13,358 bases of DNA, from contig DHXL01000257.1 in assembly GCA_002415335.1 (NCBI GenBank), positions 3,108 through 16,465 on the forward strand. The letters run 5' to 3'. The notes below the pieces were generated by a model. The model was not told the origin of the DNA and made no database searches. It saw only the letters and a list, made by a program, of their open reading frames with translations. Positions 1-6,844 of this stretch are shown in pieces. This DNA is from Oxalobacteraceae bacterium UBA5157. Lineage in GTDB: Bacteria > Pseudomonadota > Gammaproteobacteria > Burkholderiales > Burkholderiaceae_D. Numbering within the stretch: position 1 is the stretch's first letter; each line of letters starts with the position of its first letter. A program made the position numbers and the translations under genes.

Positions 1-329
1 ACCGTTGGCGACTTGAAGCCTTTTTGCGTCAGTAGCGCCTCGACGCTTTCTTTGGTGACTATGGCTGGCGGCGGCGAAGTCACGCCGGCCAGGCGCGCCG
101 CCTCCCTGGCCATTGCCTGCATGTCAGCCGCTTGCTGCCGAAGAGATGGCAGGCTTTTCTGCAATTGCACCCGCCCGCTCAAGGCGGGACCGAAAAAGAC
201 CGCATAGACCAATCCCAGCATGATCAGGGCCGCCCCCGCAGTGAGTATCGTACGCTCACGCGCGTTGCGTTCGAGCCAGAAACCAGCGATCGACTCCTTC
301 AATTCGCCGGCGATGCCAAATGCACTCAT
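1..329 (-). CDS. gspM: Type II secretion protein GspM, N-terminal part (gene runs off the left edge)
   Basis: GspM is a bitopic inner-membrane protein of the type II secretion assembly platform; it pairs with GspL and stabilises it. The 109 codons present begin MSAFGIAGELKESIAGFWLE, followed by a charged stretch (ERNARER), a hydrophobic span at about residues 29-47 and then a periplasmic segment rich in Gln, Ala and Arg that should be coiled coil. This matches the known layout of a short cytoplasmic tail, one membrane helix and a periplasmic domain. The ATG overlaps the gspL stop in an ATGA arrangement (326-329), which suggests translational coupling and fixes the start. The C-terminal ferredoxin-like domain lies outside the window. 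The family assignment rests mainly on position after gspL and on topology, because GspM sequences are poorly conserved. Confidence 0.85.
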   Translation of the reverse strand, partial: MSAFGIAGELKESIAGFWLERNARERTILTAGAALIMLGLVYAVFFGPALSGRVQLQKSLPSLRQQAADMQAMAREAARLAGVTSPPPAIVTKESVEALLTQKGFKSPT

Positions 330-1582
330 TTGCCGCTCCGTATCTGCCAGAGGCCATTCGGCTGGCGCGTGACTGTCAAATTGCGTTGAGCCAATGCGGC
401 TTTGACTTGCTCCAGCGGCGCATCGGCATCTGGCTTCAGGCGCACCAGCAGGCTGCGCTCGCGGTATTCCAGCGCGGCGATGCCGGGCACCTTGCGCGTC
501 TGTCCCACTGCCGCCCAAGCCTCGCCAAAATTGGCGGCCAGCGCCGCGAAATCATCGGGTGCGAGCTGGCCGGACTGGTTTTGTGCCGCTGCGATCTTTT
601 GCTTCATTTGCGCGACCGGATCGATGATCACCGTTTCCTTCGGAAAAGCCGACTTATAGGTTTGCACCAGCGCTTCGCGCAAGCCATTCGCCTCGCGCTT
701 CATGCGCCACCAATCGATATTCAAGCCAATCGCGTTGAGTGCCAGCACGGTTGCGGCCAGCACCAGCGGCCAGCGCCATGGCCGCCAATTGAGCTGCGAC
801 CCGCTCCCGGCGCCCAGCCAGCTCATCAAATCCAGCGAAGGACGCTCGGCACCGGCAATCCAGCGCGGCCAGTTGTCGGCGCCGAGTGTGACGCGCTGCT
901 CCAGCGCCGGAAGCGCGTCGAGCGCGTCGCGAAAAATCGGTACCGCGGCTTGCGGAACGTACACCGTAATCGGTGCCTCCGGCACCACCGCGCACAACGC
1001 CTTCAGCACGTCCGTGGCGGCCGTCGCGGCGGAATCCGGCATGATCGGCAAGCCGATGCCCTCCTGTTCCGAGAGACGCAGCGTCAGTTCGATGTCAGCG
1101 CCTTCTTCAGCCACGACGGCGACCACGCCGTCCGGTCGCGGCGGCAGGCATAATTGTGCCGGCAAGGCGGCCACATTATGCGCGCCGAAGGCGGTCACGG
1201 TTTTCGACAGGATCTCCAGCCAGGCGCGATTGACGACCGCGACCGTGCGCAGTCCCTCGAATGCCGCTCCGGCGGCCACCACGCATTCCGCCGGATCGCT
1301 CATCAGGCGATCTTCCACCAGGTTGGGCAAGGCGGTCTTGAGCCGGGCCGCGGACATGGGCGGGACCTTGACGCGCAGGAGGCTGACATCGCTGGCGGCG
1401 AGCAGCAATACCACGCGTTGCGCCTTGCCAACGGCTTCGGCCAGCTCGGATAGCGGCGCCGCGCCCTCGCGTTCTATCGCCCCGCCGTGCGCGGCCAGCG
1501 CGAAAGGGCAACTCAGCGCGATCCAGTGGGTCGCGCTGTCGGCGGCGGCTTTGGAGGGTAGGCGGATATACAGTGTGCTCAA
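326..1582 (-). CDS. gspL: Type II secretion protein GspL (assembly platform, links to GspE ATPase)
   Basis: GspL recruits the cytoplasmic ATPase GspE to the inner membrane and binds GspM through its periplasmic domain. The 418-residue product has a large cytoplasmic actin-like region (about 1-260), including the typical stretch LPNLVEDRLMSDPAE near residues 85-99. One transmembrane helix lies at about 272-289 after the basic segment WRPWRW. A periplasmic domain (about 295-418) ends in a ferredoxin-like fold with the pattern LEYRERSLLVRLKPDAD. Total length is normal for the family. The start is TTG at 1582, giving (M)STLYIRLPS, which is the usual N-terminus; no ATG is available nearby and the ribosome-binding site is weak. 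It lies 17 bases after the gspK stop and overlaps gspM by 4 bases. Confidence 0.93.
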   Translation of the reverse strand: MSTLYIRLPSKAAADSATHWIALSCPFALAAHGGAIEREGAAPLSELAEAVGKAQRVVLLLAASDVSLLRVKVPPMSAARLKTALPNLVEDRLMSDPAECVVAAGAAFEGLRTVAVVNRAWLEILSKTVTAFGAHNVAALPAQLCLPPRPDGVVAVVAEEGADIELTLRLSEQEGIGLPIMPDSAATAATDVLKALCAVVPEAPITVYVPQAAVPIFRDALDALPALEQRVTLGADNWPRWIAGAERPSLDLMSWLGAGSGSQLNWRPWRWPLVLAATVLALNAIGLNIDWWRMKREANGLREALVQTYKSAFPKETVIIDPVAQMKQKIAAAQNQSGQLAPDDFAALAANFGEAWAAVGQTRKVPGIAALEYRERSLLVRLKPDADAPLEQVKAALAQRNLTVTRQPNGLWQIRSGK

Positions 1583-1599
1583 GGGCCTGTTCTTTCTTT

Positions 1600-2568
1600 T
1601 TAGTTTTCTCGAATCCAGATCACTGTGGTCAGCGTGCCCTTGCGCTCGATCAGGGCTTGCGCCTCCAATGCCGCGCGATTCATCCTCACTTTCCCGTTCA
1701 CGAGGAAGTACTCGGTATTGACCGATACGTCACTGTCCGAGACAGACAAGCCGGCCGGCAAGCGTGCCTTGAAATCGGCCACATCGCGAAACGAGGCGAT
1801 CGTGCGGCTCGCCACCAATGCCGCCCCGTCCGCACCCGACATTGTATCAACTCTTGCCGCCAATACCTCGGCCGAGGCGGTATTTACGTTCACCTTCGTG
1901 GGGCGCGGCAATACGACGATCAAGTCTCGCACCTTGTTCAACATTTCAACGGAAAACCCGGGCACTGCAAGCAAGTCATCAACCTGCGCCAGCGCCATCG
2001 GCTGCGCGTCGCCCGGCTGCGGGCCTGTCTTGCCGATCGGCGGCGCACTTGACGCATCGACCGGCTTGGTTTGCGTTGTCGCCATCAAATCGGCGGTCGC
2101 CTGCGCCAACTCGGGGCGCAGGCCGGCGTTGCCGAGCAGCCGCTTGAAGACGGCCACTTCAGCCTGGTTGATGGTGCCGGCGACGCACAGGTTGGTCAGG
2201 TTGTAACGCGATTGTGCGTCAACGATGCTGCCCGACAGCGAGGCGTCGCTGGCATCGGTGTCGGCACGGCCGTTTTCCACGTACTGATCGAGCGGCGTCT
2301 CAGCCAGCGGCACGGCCCAGGCTTCCTTCAAGTCGTCGGTGTTGCCGGTCTTTGCATCTTCGCGCAAAATCAGGCGCGCCCAGTCCAGCGCACCGCGATA
2401 AATCCATTGTTTCTGCAGCTGCAGCCGCTGATTCTCGATCGAGCGCACTTGTACCTGCTGCTGCCAGAACAGGCTGGCGACGATCGTGATCGCCAGCGTG
2501 GTCAATAGCAGCGCCGTGATCACGGCAACGCCGCGCTGGCGCGAAAGGGCGGCTGTCGGCAGGCTCAC
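1600..2568 (-). CDS. gspK: Type II secretion minor pseudopilin GspK
   Basis: GspK is the largest minor pseudopilin; with GspI and GspJ it forms the tip complex that starts pseudopilus assembly. The start chosen is GTG at 2568, which overlaps the gspJ stop as GTGA and gives a 322-residue protein. The open frame extends further upstream to 2778, but that part lies inside gspJ and looks unlike protein. The prepilin signal is SRQRG followed by VAVITALLL, so peptidase GspO would cut after Gly13. The residue at mature position 5 is Thr rather than Glu, the known hallmark of GspK. The remainder includes the helical insert domain with the helix-hairpin-helix-like stretch VNVNTASAEVLAA typical of the family, and the protein ends in WIREN. 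Confidence 0.95.
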   Translation of the reverse strand: MSLPTAALSRQRGVAVITALLLTTLAITIVASLFWQQQVQVRSIENQRLQLQKQWIYRGALDWARLILREDAKTGNTDDLKEAWAVPLAETPLDQYVENGRADTDASDASLSGSIVDAQSRYNLTNLCVAGTINQAEVAVFKRLLGNAGLRPELAQATADLMATTQTKPVDASSAPPIGKTGPQPGDAQPMALAQVDDLLAVPGFSVEMLNKVRDLIVVLPRPTKVNVNTASAEVLAARVDTMSGADGAALVASRTIASFRDVADFKARLPAGLSVSDSDVSVNTEYFLVNGKVRMNRAALEAQALIERKGTLTTVIWIREN

Positions 2569-3176
2569 ACCGCACCCAGGAAAAAGAGCTTGATCATGCT
2601 GTGCGCGCGGCCATCGAGTTGCAGCGACACCTCGAGACCGGTGGTGGTCGCCGCCAGCGGACCAGGAATGGCCCAGGTTTTGTCGGGTCCCGACCAGCCC
2701 CGCATCGTCATGGACTCCACGCCGGTTTGAAGCACCACGGCGGGATTGCTGTCCCGGTCTCCGTTGATGGCCAGCCACATGGTGTCGAGCTCCTTCAAAT
2801 CGCGCGTTGCGATCGATTCACGCCGGCTCAGCACGCCGTTCGCCAGCCGGTAAGCCACTACCTGCACGCGCGATGGCTGGTCGTCGGCAAATACCGTGCG
2901 GATCAGCGTGATGCGCCCGTCCTCGGCATCGATCACGCTGCGCCGGCCGAGATTGGACGCGATCACGATGTGCGCACAATCGCTTTGCATCTGCGCGAAT
3001 GCAAGCTGCATGCCGCGTGTCTGCTCGAGGTCGGCGGTCAGCGCGACGCGCGCCCGCACGATGCTGTCCAATCCGCGCCAGCCGAGTACCGCGACGATCG
3101 CCAGCACGCTGATGGCGACCAGCAATTCGACCAGCGTAAAGCCGCGCCTGCGACTGCTGTTTCGCAGGCTAGCCAT
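2565..3176 (-). CDS. gspJ: Type II secretion minor pseudopilin GspJ
   Basis: GspJ is a minor pseudopilin that joins GspI and GspK in the tip of the periplasmic pseudopilus. The 203-residue product has a 12-residue leader (MASLRNSSRRRG) and then the prepilin signature FTLVELLVAISVLAI, with Glu at mature position 5. The globular part carries the family pattern GWRGLDSIVRAR followed by an LEQTR-like stretch and the segment SRVQVVAYRL. The start ATG at 3176 overlaps the gspI stop by 8 bases, and the gene ends in an overlap with the gspK GTG start. Length is normal. Processing and N-methylation would be by the prepilin peptidase, which is not encoded in this window. Confidence 0.95.
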   Translation of the reverse strand: MASLRNSSRRRGFTLVELLVAISVLAIVAVLGWRGLDSIVRARVALTADLEQTRGMQLAFAQMQSDCAHIVIASNLGRRSVIDAEDGRITLIRTVFADDQPSRVQVVAYRLANGVLSRRESIATRDLKELDTMWLAINGDRDSNPAVVLQTGVESMTMRGWSGPDKTWAIPGPLAATTTGLEVSLQLDGRAHSMIKLFFLGAV

Positions 3177-3561
3177 TCGGCACCACCTGCGTGAGTTTGA
3201 CGATGCGCCGGTCCGGATTCAGCGTGTCGGATACGCTGACCTCGACACGCCGGAAGAAAGGGTTCGGTGTCGCGAAGACTTCTTCCTCGCAGATAAACTG
3301 CAGCTCGCCCTGCGGGCAGTCGAACGAGCGCTTGCCGACCGCCGGCCAGTCATGCGCCAAACGGATCTGCGTCAGCCGGTTTTCCGCCGACCAGCTCGCC
3401 ATCATGGAGGCCCGCAACGCGCTGCTGTTTTGAGTCAGGCTGCCGACAGCGCGCAGGCTGGCACCCAGCGCGGTACCGACGATCACCAGTGCCACCAGCA
3501 CTTCGAGCAGCGTGAAGCCGCTCGTGGAGGTCGGAAAAACACGGTGGCGGCGCGGTTGCAT
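3169..3561 (-). CDS. gspI: Type II secretion minor pseudopilin GspI
   Basis: GspI is the hub minor pseudopilin that nucleates the GspI-J-K tip complex. I take ATG 3561 as the start: it lies one base after the gspH stop and is preceded by a GGTGGA ribosome-binding site five bases away, giving 130 residues. A second in-frame ATG at 3597 would add 12 residues but lies inside gspH. The 15-residue leader ends in TSTSG, followed by FTLLEVLVALVIVGTALGAS with Glu at mature position 5. The mature part contains WSAENRLTQIRL and ends TQVVPNG. It overlaps gspJ by 8 bases. Confidence 0.93.
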   Translation of the reverse strand: MQPRRHRVFPTSTSGFTLLEVLVALVIVGTALGASLRAVGSLTQNSSALRASMMASWSAENRLTQIRLAHDWPAVGKRSFDCPQGELQFICEEEVFATPNPFFRRVEVSVSDTLNPDRRIVKLTQVVPNG

Positions 3562-3562
3562 G

Positions 3563-4084
3563 TCATTCCACCGTGAAGTGGCCGATGCCGTCGGCACGAA
3601 TCGCGACAGTGACGTCGGCAGCGGTCAGCGTCAGCACAAAAGGCTTGTCGACCGGTTCGCGGCCGAACACGATACGCAAGACATTGCCCGTTTGCCCGGG
3701 CGCGGGCGGGTCCATCAGCAAAGCGACCGGCGGCCGCTTGAATTCACGCTCGCGGAATAAATCCTCGCTCGGAATCGCTTGCCAGGTATTGTCCTCGCGC
3801 ATCAAGAAGCGGTAGCGCTCCGGCTCCGCCTCAAACGCAACCGGTCGATTCCGCACAATCGCTTCGTCGCGTGCCAACTGCAGCAGCAGCGCGATCCGCT
3901 GCGCCTCGTTTTGCAGCGCTTGACGCGGGCTCGGCATCGCGTTGAACGATACCAGGCCCAGTGTAATGCCGGCGATCACGACCACCACCAGTAACTCAAG
4001 CAGTGTGAAGCCACGCGCCCGCGGCAGCCGCCGGTGGCGGCCGCACGGCGCGCGCACGCAAGATGAGACGACTACAACTCCCAC
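3563..4084 (-). CDS. gspH: Type II secretion minor pseudopilin GspH
   Basis: GspH is a minor pseudopilin that sits below the GspI-J-K tip and connects it to the GspG shaft. The prepilin signature is RARG followed by FTLLELLVVVVIAGITLG, with Glu at mature position 5. The C-terminal domain is of the GspH/FimT type and includes NEAQRIALLLQLARDEAIVRNRPV, split here by residue number at about 57-80, and it ends GIGHFTVE. The only start that leaves a full leader is GTG 4084, which overlaps the end of gspG by 13 bases and gives a 25-residue leader (173 residues in total). A GTG at 4057 is an alternative giving a 16-residue leader. Neither has a strong ribosome-binding site, so translation probably depends on coupling to gspG. 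Confidence 0.9.
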   Translation of the reverse strand: MGVVVVSSCVRAPCGRHRRLPRARGFTLLELLVVVVIAGITLGLVSFNAMPSPRQALQNEAQRIALLLQLARDEAIVRNRPVAFEAEPERYRFLMREDNTWQAIPSEDLFREREFKRPPVALLMDPPAPGQTGNVLRIVFGREPVDKPFVLTLTAADVTVAIRADGIGHFTVE

Positions 4085-4536
4085 GACCCGATGTCGGCAT
4101 CGTTGCCAGCGCCACCCGGCTGGCCATCCGCGCCCAGAGAAAACACGTCGACTTCACCTTTGACCCCGGGCGACAGGTACTGATAGGGATTGCCCCATGG
4201 GTCTTTCGGCAGCTTGTCGATATAGCCGCCGGTTTTCCAGCCGTCGGCGGCCGGGCCGGTGGTCGGCTTCGCGACCAGTGCCTGCAAACCCTGCTCGGTG
4301 GTTGGATAACGCTGGTTGTCGAGCTTGTACAGCTTGAGCGCCTGCATCACGGTGGAGATATCCTGTTTGGCCGCCATGATACGCGCATCATCGGTTCGGC
4401 CCATCAGCTTGGGCACCACCAGCGCGGCCAGGATGCCCATGATGACGACCACCACCATGATCTCGATCAGGGTGAAGCCGCGAGCCGCTGTGCGTGCGAT
4501 CGCATGGCGGGAAGAAGAAACTGGATCATTGCGCAT
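4072..4536 (-). CDS. gspG: Type II secretion major pseudopilin GspG
   Basis: GspG is the major pseudopilin whose polymerisation pushes folded exoproteins through the outer-membrane secretin. ATG 4536 gives a 154-residue precursor with a 20-residue leader ending TAARG and the signature FTLIEIMVVVVIMGILAALV. Family motifs follow: RYPTTEQGLQAL, LPKDPWGNPYQY and the C-terminal calcium-site loop DVFSLGADGQPGGAGNDADI. The open frame continues to an ATG at 4605, but that would give a 43-residue leader, and a -10-like box (4572-4577) lies inside that extension, so the shorter form is preferred. It is the first gene of the visible gsp operon. No gspC, D, E or F is visible here; they would lie beyond the left edge or elsewhere. 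Confidence 0.96.
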   Translation of the reverse strand: MRNDPVSSSRHAIARTAARGFTLIEIMVVVVIMGILAALVVPKLMGRTDDARIMAAKQDISTVMQALKLYKLDNQRYPTTEQGLQALVAKPTTGPAADGWKTGGYIDKLPKDPWGNPYQYLSPGVKGEVDVFSLGADGQPGGAGNDADIGSWEL

Positions 4537-4571
4537 AGAGAATATTGATGAGTAGTGACGAACGAGCCGAT

Positions 4572-4577
4572 AGTATA
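4572..4577 (-). promoter_or_regulatory. Possible -10 element for the gspG-M operon
   Basis: On the minus strand this reads TATACT, one mismatch from the sigma-70 consensus. It would place transcription start near 4565, about 30 bases before the gspG ATG at 4536. No convincing -35 hexamer is seen at 16-18 bases upstream, so this is a weak call. Confidence 0.3.
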
Positions 4578-4735
4578 AAGCCGAAGGCAGCGTTAGAAGG
4601 AACATATTGGCGAGTTAGCCGTCATCAGCCTGGAAATTGGAACCGGCGGCAGCCTGGTTGCGTCCAGCGTCAATCCGACATGCCGGCTTGGGCGCGATAA
4701 GACTGGCGTTGCCGGCATTCACGGCGAATACCATC

Positions 4736-5260
4736 CTATCCGTAGCGATGCTGCCGCATCCACTTGGTCGCGATCCATTTTTCGCCGAGGACGACCGGCA
4801 AACCGCCATGCAACGTCAGCGGATCGATCTGCCCCTTGCTGTTGCAGTAGTCAAGGTAGACGGCTGCGCCCTTTTTCGGCACTACCGACAGATGGATCGA
4901 CGGGAAGACCGTTTCGCCGCCAGCCTCGACATCATTGAGATAAACGATCAGCGTGCTGGCGCGCTGGCCGCCATGATGGAGATGCGGTTGACTGCCCGGA
5001 TCGCCGGGCGGGAAATAATCGAAATGCGTCTGGTATTCTCCGCCAATCTTATAATTGAGAATTTGAATACCCTCGCCGTTTTCGAGCGGCCAATGCATCA
5101 CTTGCGCAATGCTGCGATCGATGCGCGCGATGAAGTCGTTTTCATTGATCGCAAAGAAAGTACCCTCGCTGCTGCACGCTGCGATGACCTGTTCCTTGCC
5201 GGTCATCGGGTCGACCGTGGTGGAGCGCCTGAGCTTGATGCGCAATGAACCACATTGCAA
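4736..5260 (-). pseudogene. Prolyl 4-hydroxylase-like 2OG-Fe(II) oxygenase, catalytic 3' part of a broken gene
   Basis: This frame encodes the catalytic core of a 2-oxoglutarate/Fe(II) dioxygenase of the prolyl 4-hydroxylase alpha-subunit type. Counting from codon 5260, the iron ligands are His79-x-Asp81 (QTHFDYF) and His151 (LTLHGG), and the 2-oxoglutarate-binding basic residue is Lys161 in GEKWIATKW. The stretch LIVYLNDVEAGGETVFP is characteristic. Recognisable homology begins at about KLRRSTTVDPMTGKEQV; the first strand and helix of the domain, normally upstream of this point, are absent. The frame opens only at a TTG with no ribosome-binding site. The N-terminal part lies in another frame at 5203-5598. 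The catalytic residues are intact, so a shortened product cannot be excluded, but I consider the gene disrupted. Confidence 0.75.
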
Positions 5261-5598
5261 GCGGGCGGCAGGCGCGCCGCCTCGTAGACATAGGCGCCCG
5301 CTTCGCCGGGTGCGAACGGCGCCGCCTCCGGTTCCTGCGGCACACGGTTGGCCGCCACTCGATGGACCGTGTCGGCGGCAAATACCGGATTGAAGTTATC
5401 CTTGATCATCGTATCGATCAGCGAGGCGGTAGTGCAACCGCGCGCCAGGTTTTCCTGGGTCCAGCGTTGCCAGTCGCTGTTGAGATGGGTGAGTTTTTGC
5501 ATGACGTTGTTGAGCGGATGAAAGGCCGATAATTGCATCGCACTCGGTCCGACGCCATACGTCATGCCCTCTTGATTCGGTACTGGCGACACTGCCAT
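5203..5598 (-). pseudogene. N-terminal 5' part of the broken prolyl 4-hydroxylase-like gene
   Basis: This frame holds the N-terminal domain usually fused to the hydroxylase core in Burkholderiales: WQRWTQENLARGC, then SLIDTMIKDNFNP and GAYVYEAARLPPACNVVHCA. After about residue 120 the frame loses meaning (SSSGAPPR...) and stops at 5203, while the catalytic domain resumes in another frame. The start is uncertain: ATG 5598, 5565, 5538 and 5502 are all in frame, and none has a good ribosome-binding site. The segment normally joining the two parts, with the start of the catalytic domain, is missing at the junction near 5240-5250. It lies divergent to the PfpI-family gene, 102 bases away. Confidence 0.65.
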
Positions 5599-5700
5599 GT
5601 GGCAATCACAATGTCAGCATGTAGTAACCGGTGCTTACCCGCAGCGCCGCGCCGCAGCCAACAATGAAGTCCCACAAATACGCATTTGAAGGAGACGAAC

Positions 5701-6282
5701 ATGGCAGCGAAAAATATTCTGATGCTGGTAGGCGATTTCGGCGAAGACTATGAAATCATGGTGCCGTATCAAGCGCTACTGGCAGTAGGCCATCAGGTGC
5801 ATGCGGTCTGCCCCGACAAAAAGGCCGGCGACTTCGTGACCACGGCGATCCACGATTTCGAAGGGCATCAAACCTATACCGAAAAGACCGGCCACCGCTT
5901 CACGCTGACGCACGACTTCGAGCGAGTGGCACCGGCCTCCTATGATGCGCTGCTGATCCCGGGCGGCCGCGCCCCCGAATACCTGCGCTTGAACGCCAAG
6001 GTACTGGACATCGTGCGGCATTTCGCGCAAGAAAAAAAGCCCATCGCGGTAATCTGCCACGGCGCACAAATCCTGGCAGCGGCCAAGGTACTGGAAGGCA
6101 TGCGTTGCTCGGCCTACCCGGCATGCCGGCCCGAAGTCGAGCTGGCCGGCGGTCATTATGCGGAGATCGAAGTGACAGCGGCGATCACCGATGGCAATCT
6201 GGTCAGCGCGCCCGCCTGGCCGGCACATCCGGCATGGATTGCGCAATTCCTCAGCTTGCTGGGCACCAGGATTGTGCTATAA
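5701..6282 (+). CDS. DJ-1/PfpI family protein (putative protease, deglycase or glyoxalase-like)
   Basis: The 193-residue product has the class I glutamine-amidotransferase-like fold of the DJ-1/PfpI superfamily. The nucleophile elbow is AVICHGAQ, with Cys119 and neighbouring His120, and the acid residue is Glu15 in GDFGEDYE. Family segments ALLIPGGRAPEYLR (about 84-97) and a C-terminal LVSAPAWPAHPAW stretch are present. Members act on intracellular targets as proteases, protein/nucleotide deglycases or stress chaperones; the sequence alone does not decide which. The start ATG 5701 has an AAGGAG ribosome-binding site at 5689-5694, six bases upstream; a TTG at 5686 is in frame but overlaps that site. 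The gene is monocistronic or read with the downstream ribbon-helix-helix gene, 133 bases away. Confidence 0.93.
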   Translation: MAAKNILMLVGDFGEDYEIMVPYQALLAVGHQVHAVCPDKKAGDFVTTAIHDFEGHQTYTEKTGHRFTLTHDFERVAPASYDALLIPGGRAPEYLRLNAKVLDIVRHFAQEKKPIAVICHGAQILAAAKVLEGMRCSAYPACRPEVELAGGHYAEIEVTAAITDGNLVSAPAWPAHPAWIAQFLSLLGTRIVL

Positions 6283-6415
6283 AGAACAAGAAGTGATACG
6301 GCCACGCGCCATGCGAATTCGCCTGCGGTCCCGCTGCAGCGGATTGCGAGCGTGGGGTTCTCGTGTCGGGGCCGGCCGTCTTGACCGCAGCCGGTGCAAG
6401 AAAGAGGGTACACGC

Positions 6416-6790
6416 ATGTGTGAAATATTCGTGAAAGCCGACCCCGCGCTGTACGAGTGCCGGGCGCGTTCGATCCGTCTGCATGGGGCAGTGACGTCGA
6501 TCCGCCTGGAGAACCTGTACTGGGATGTGCTAAAGGAAATCGCGACGCGCGACGGCATGAGCAGCAACCAGCTGATCACCAAGCTGTACGACGAAATCGT
6601 CGAGTATCGTGGCGCGATCGATAATTTCACCGCCTTCCTGCGCGTCTGCTGCCTGCGCTATGTCTCGCTGATGGCCGATGGCAGCATCCCGACCGACCGC
6701 CGCTTGCCGCTTGCTGCGGCAAGCGTGGCGCAGCCGGTATCGTACTTCCCCGGCACCGCCAATCCGCCGCTGATGACCCGCGGCCGCTAG
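6416..6790 (+). CDS. Ribbon-helix-helix domain protein (possible DNA-binding regulator)
   Basis: The 124-residue product begins MCEIFVKADPALYECRARSI and carries a ribbon-helix-helix-like domain at about residues 18-85. The strand region is SIRLHGAVTSIRLEN, followed by two helices (YWDVLKEIATRDGMSSNQLI and TKLYDEIVEYRG) and the conserved tail FLRVCCLRYV. This composition resembles a family widespread in proteobacteria and annotated only as ribbon-helix-helix domain proteins. The regulated target is unknown. Residues from about 88 onward are Pro/Ala-rich and look disordered. The start ATG 6416 has a GAGGG ribosome-binding site eight bases upstream; the frame opens earlier, inside the PfpI gene, but those codons look non-coding. 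It converges on the depolymerase gene with a 54-base gap. Confidence 0.85.
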   Translation: MCEIFVKADPALYECRARSIRLHGAVTSIRLENLYWDVLKEIATRDGMSSNQLITKLYDEIVEYRGAIDNFTAFLRVCCLRYVSLMADGSIPTDRRLPLAAASVAQPVSYFPGTANPPLMTRGR

Positions 6791-6801
6791 GGCGGCCCGC
6801 G
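6779..6801 (+). terminator. GC-rich hairpin overlapping the ribbon-helix-helix stop codon
   Basis: The arms CGCGGCCGC (6779-6787) and GCGGCCCGCG (6792-6801) pair with one bulged C around the loop TAGG, and the loop contains the TAG stop. No T-run follows on either strand, so this may be an mRNA 3'-end structure rather than an intrinsic terminator. It lies between two convergent genes. Confidence 0.3.
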
Positions 6802-6844
6802 CGAATGGGTTCTGGCCAGACCTCCGCCATGCACATCGATTGCG

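Noticed and set aside
320..1721. Long plus-strand open frames (277 and 339 codons) opposite gspL
   Set aside because: They are antisense shadows of a high-GC gene; their residues show Arg/Ser/Ala-rich, low-complexity composition with no domain, while gspL is clear on the other strand.
4681..4717. TGCCGGC / GCCGGCA inverted repeat downstream of the hydroxylase
   Set aside because: The loop is 23 bases and the motif is itself nearly palindromic and common in GC-rich DNA; no terminator features follow.
4615..4809. A 64-codon minus-strand frame between gspG and the hydroxylase
   Set aside because: It overlaps the hydroxylase 3' end in another frame, has no ribosome-binding site and no recognisable content. 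The 4606-4735 stretch appears non-coding.
5203..5300. Programmed ribosomal frameshift in the hydroxylase
   Set aside because: There is no slippery heptamer at the junction, and a frameshift alone would not restore the missing domain segment.
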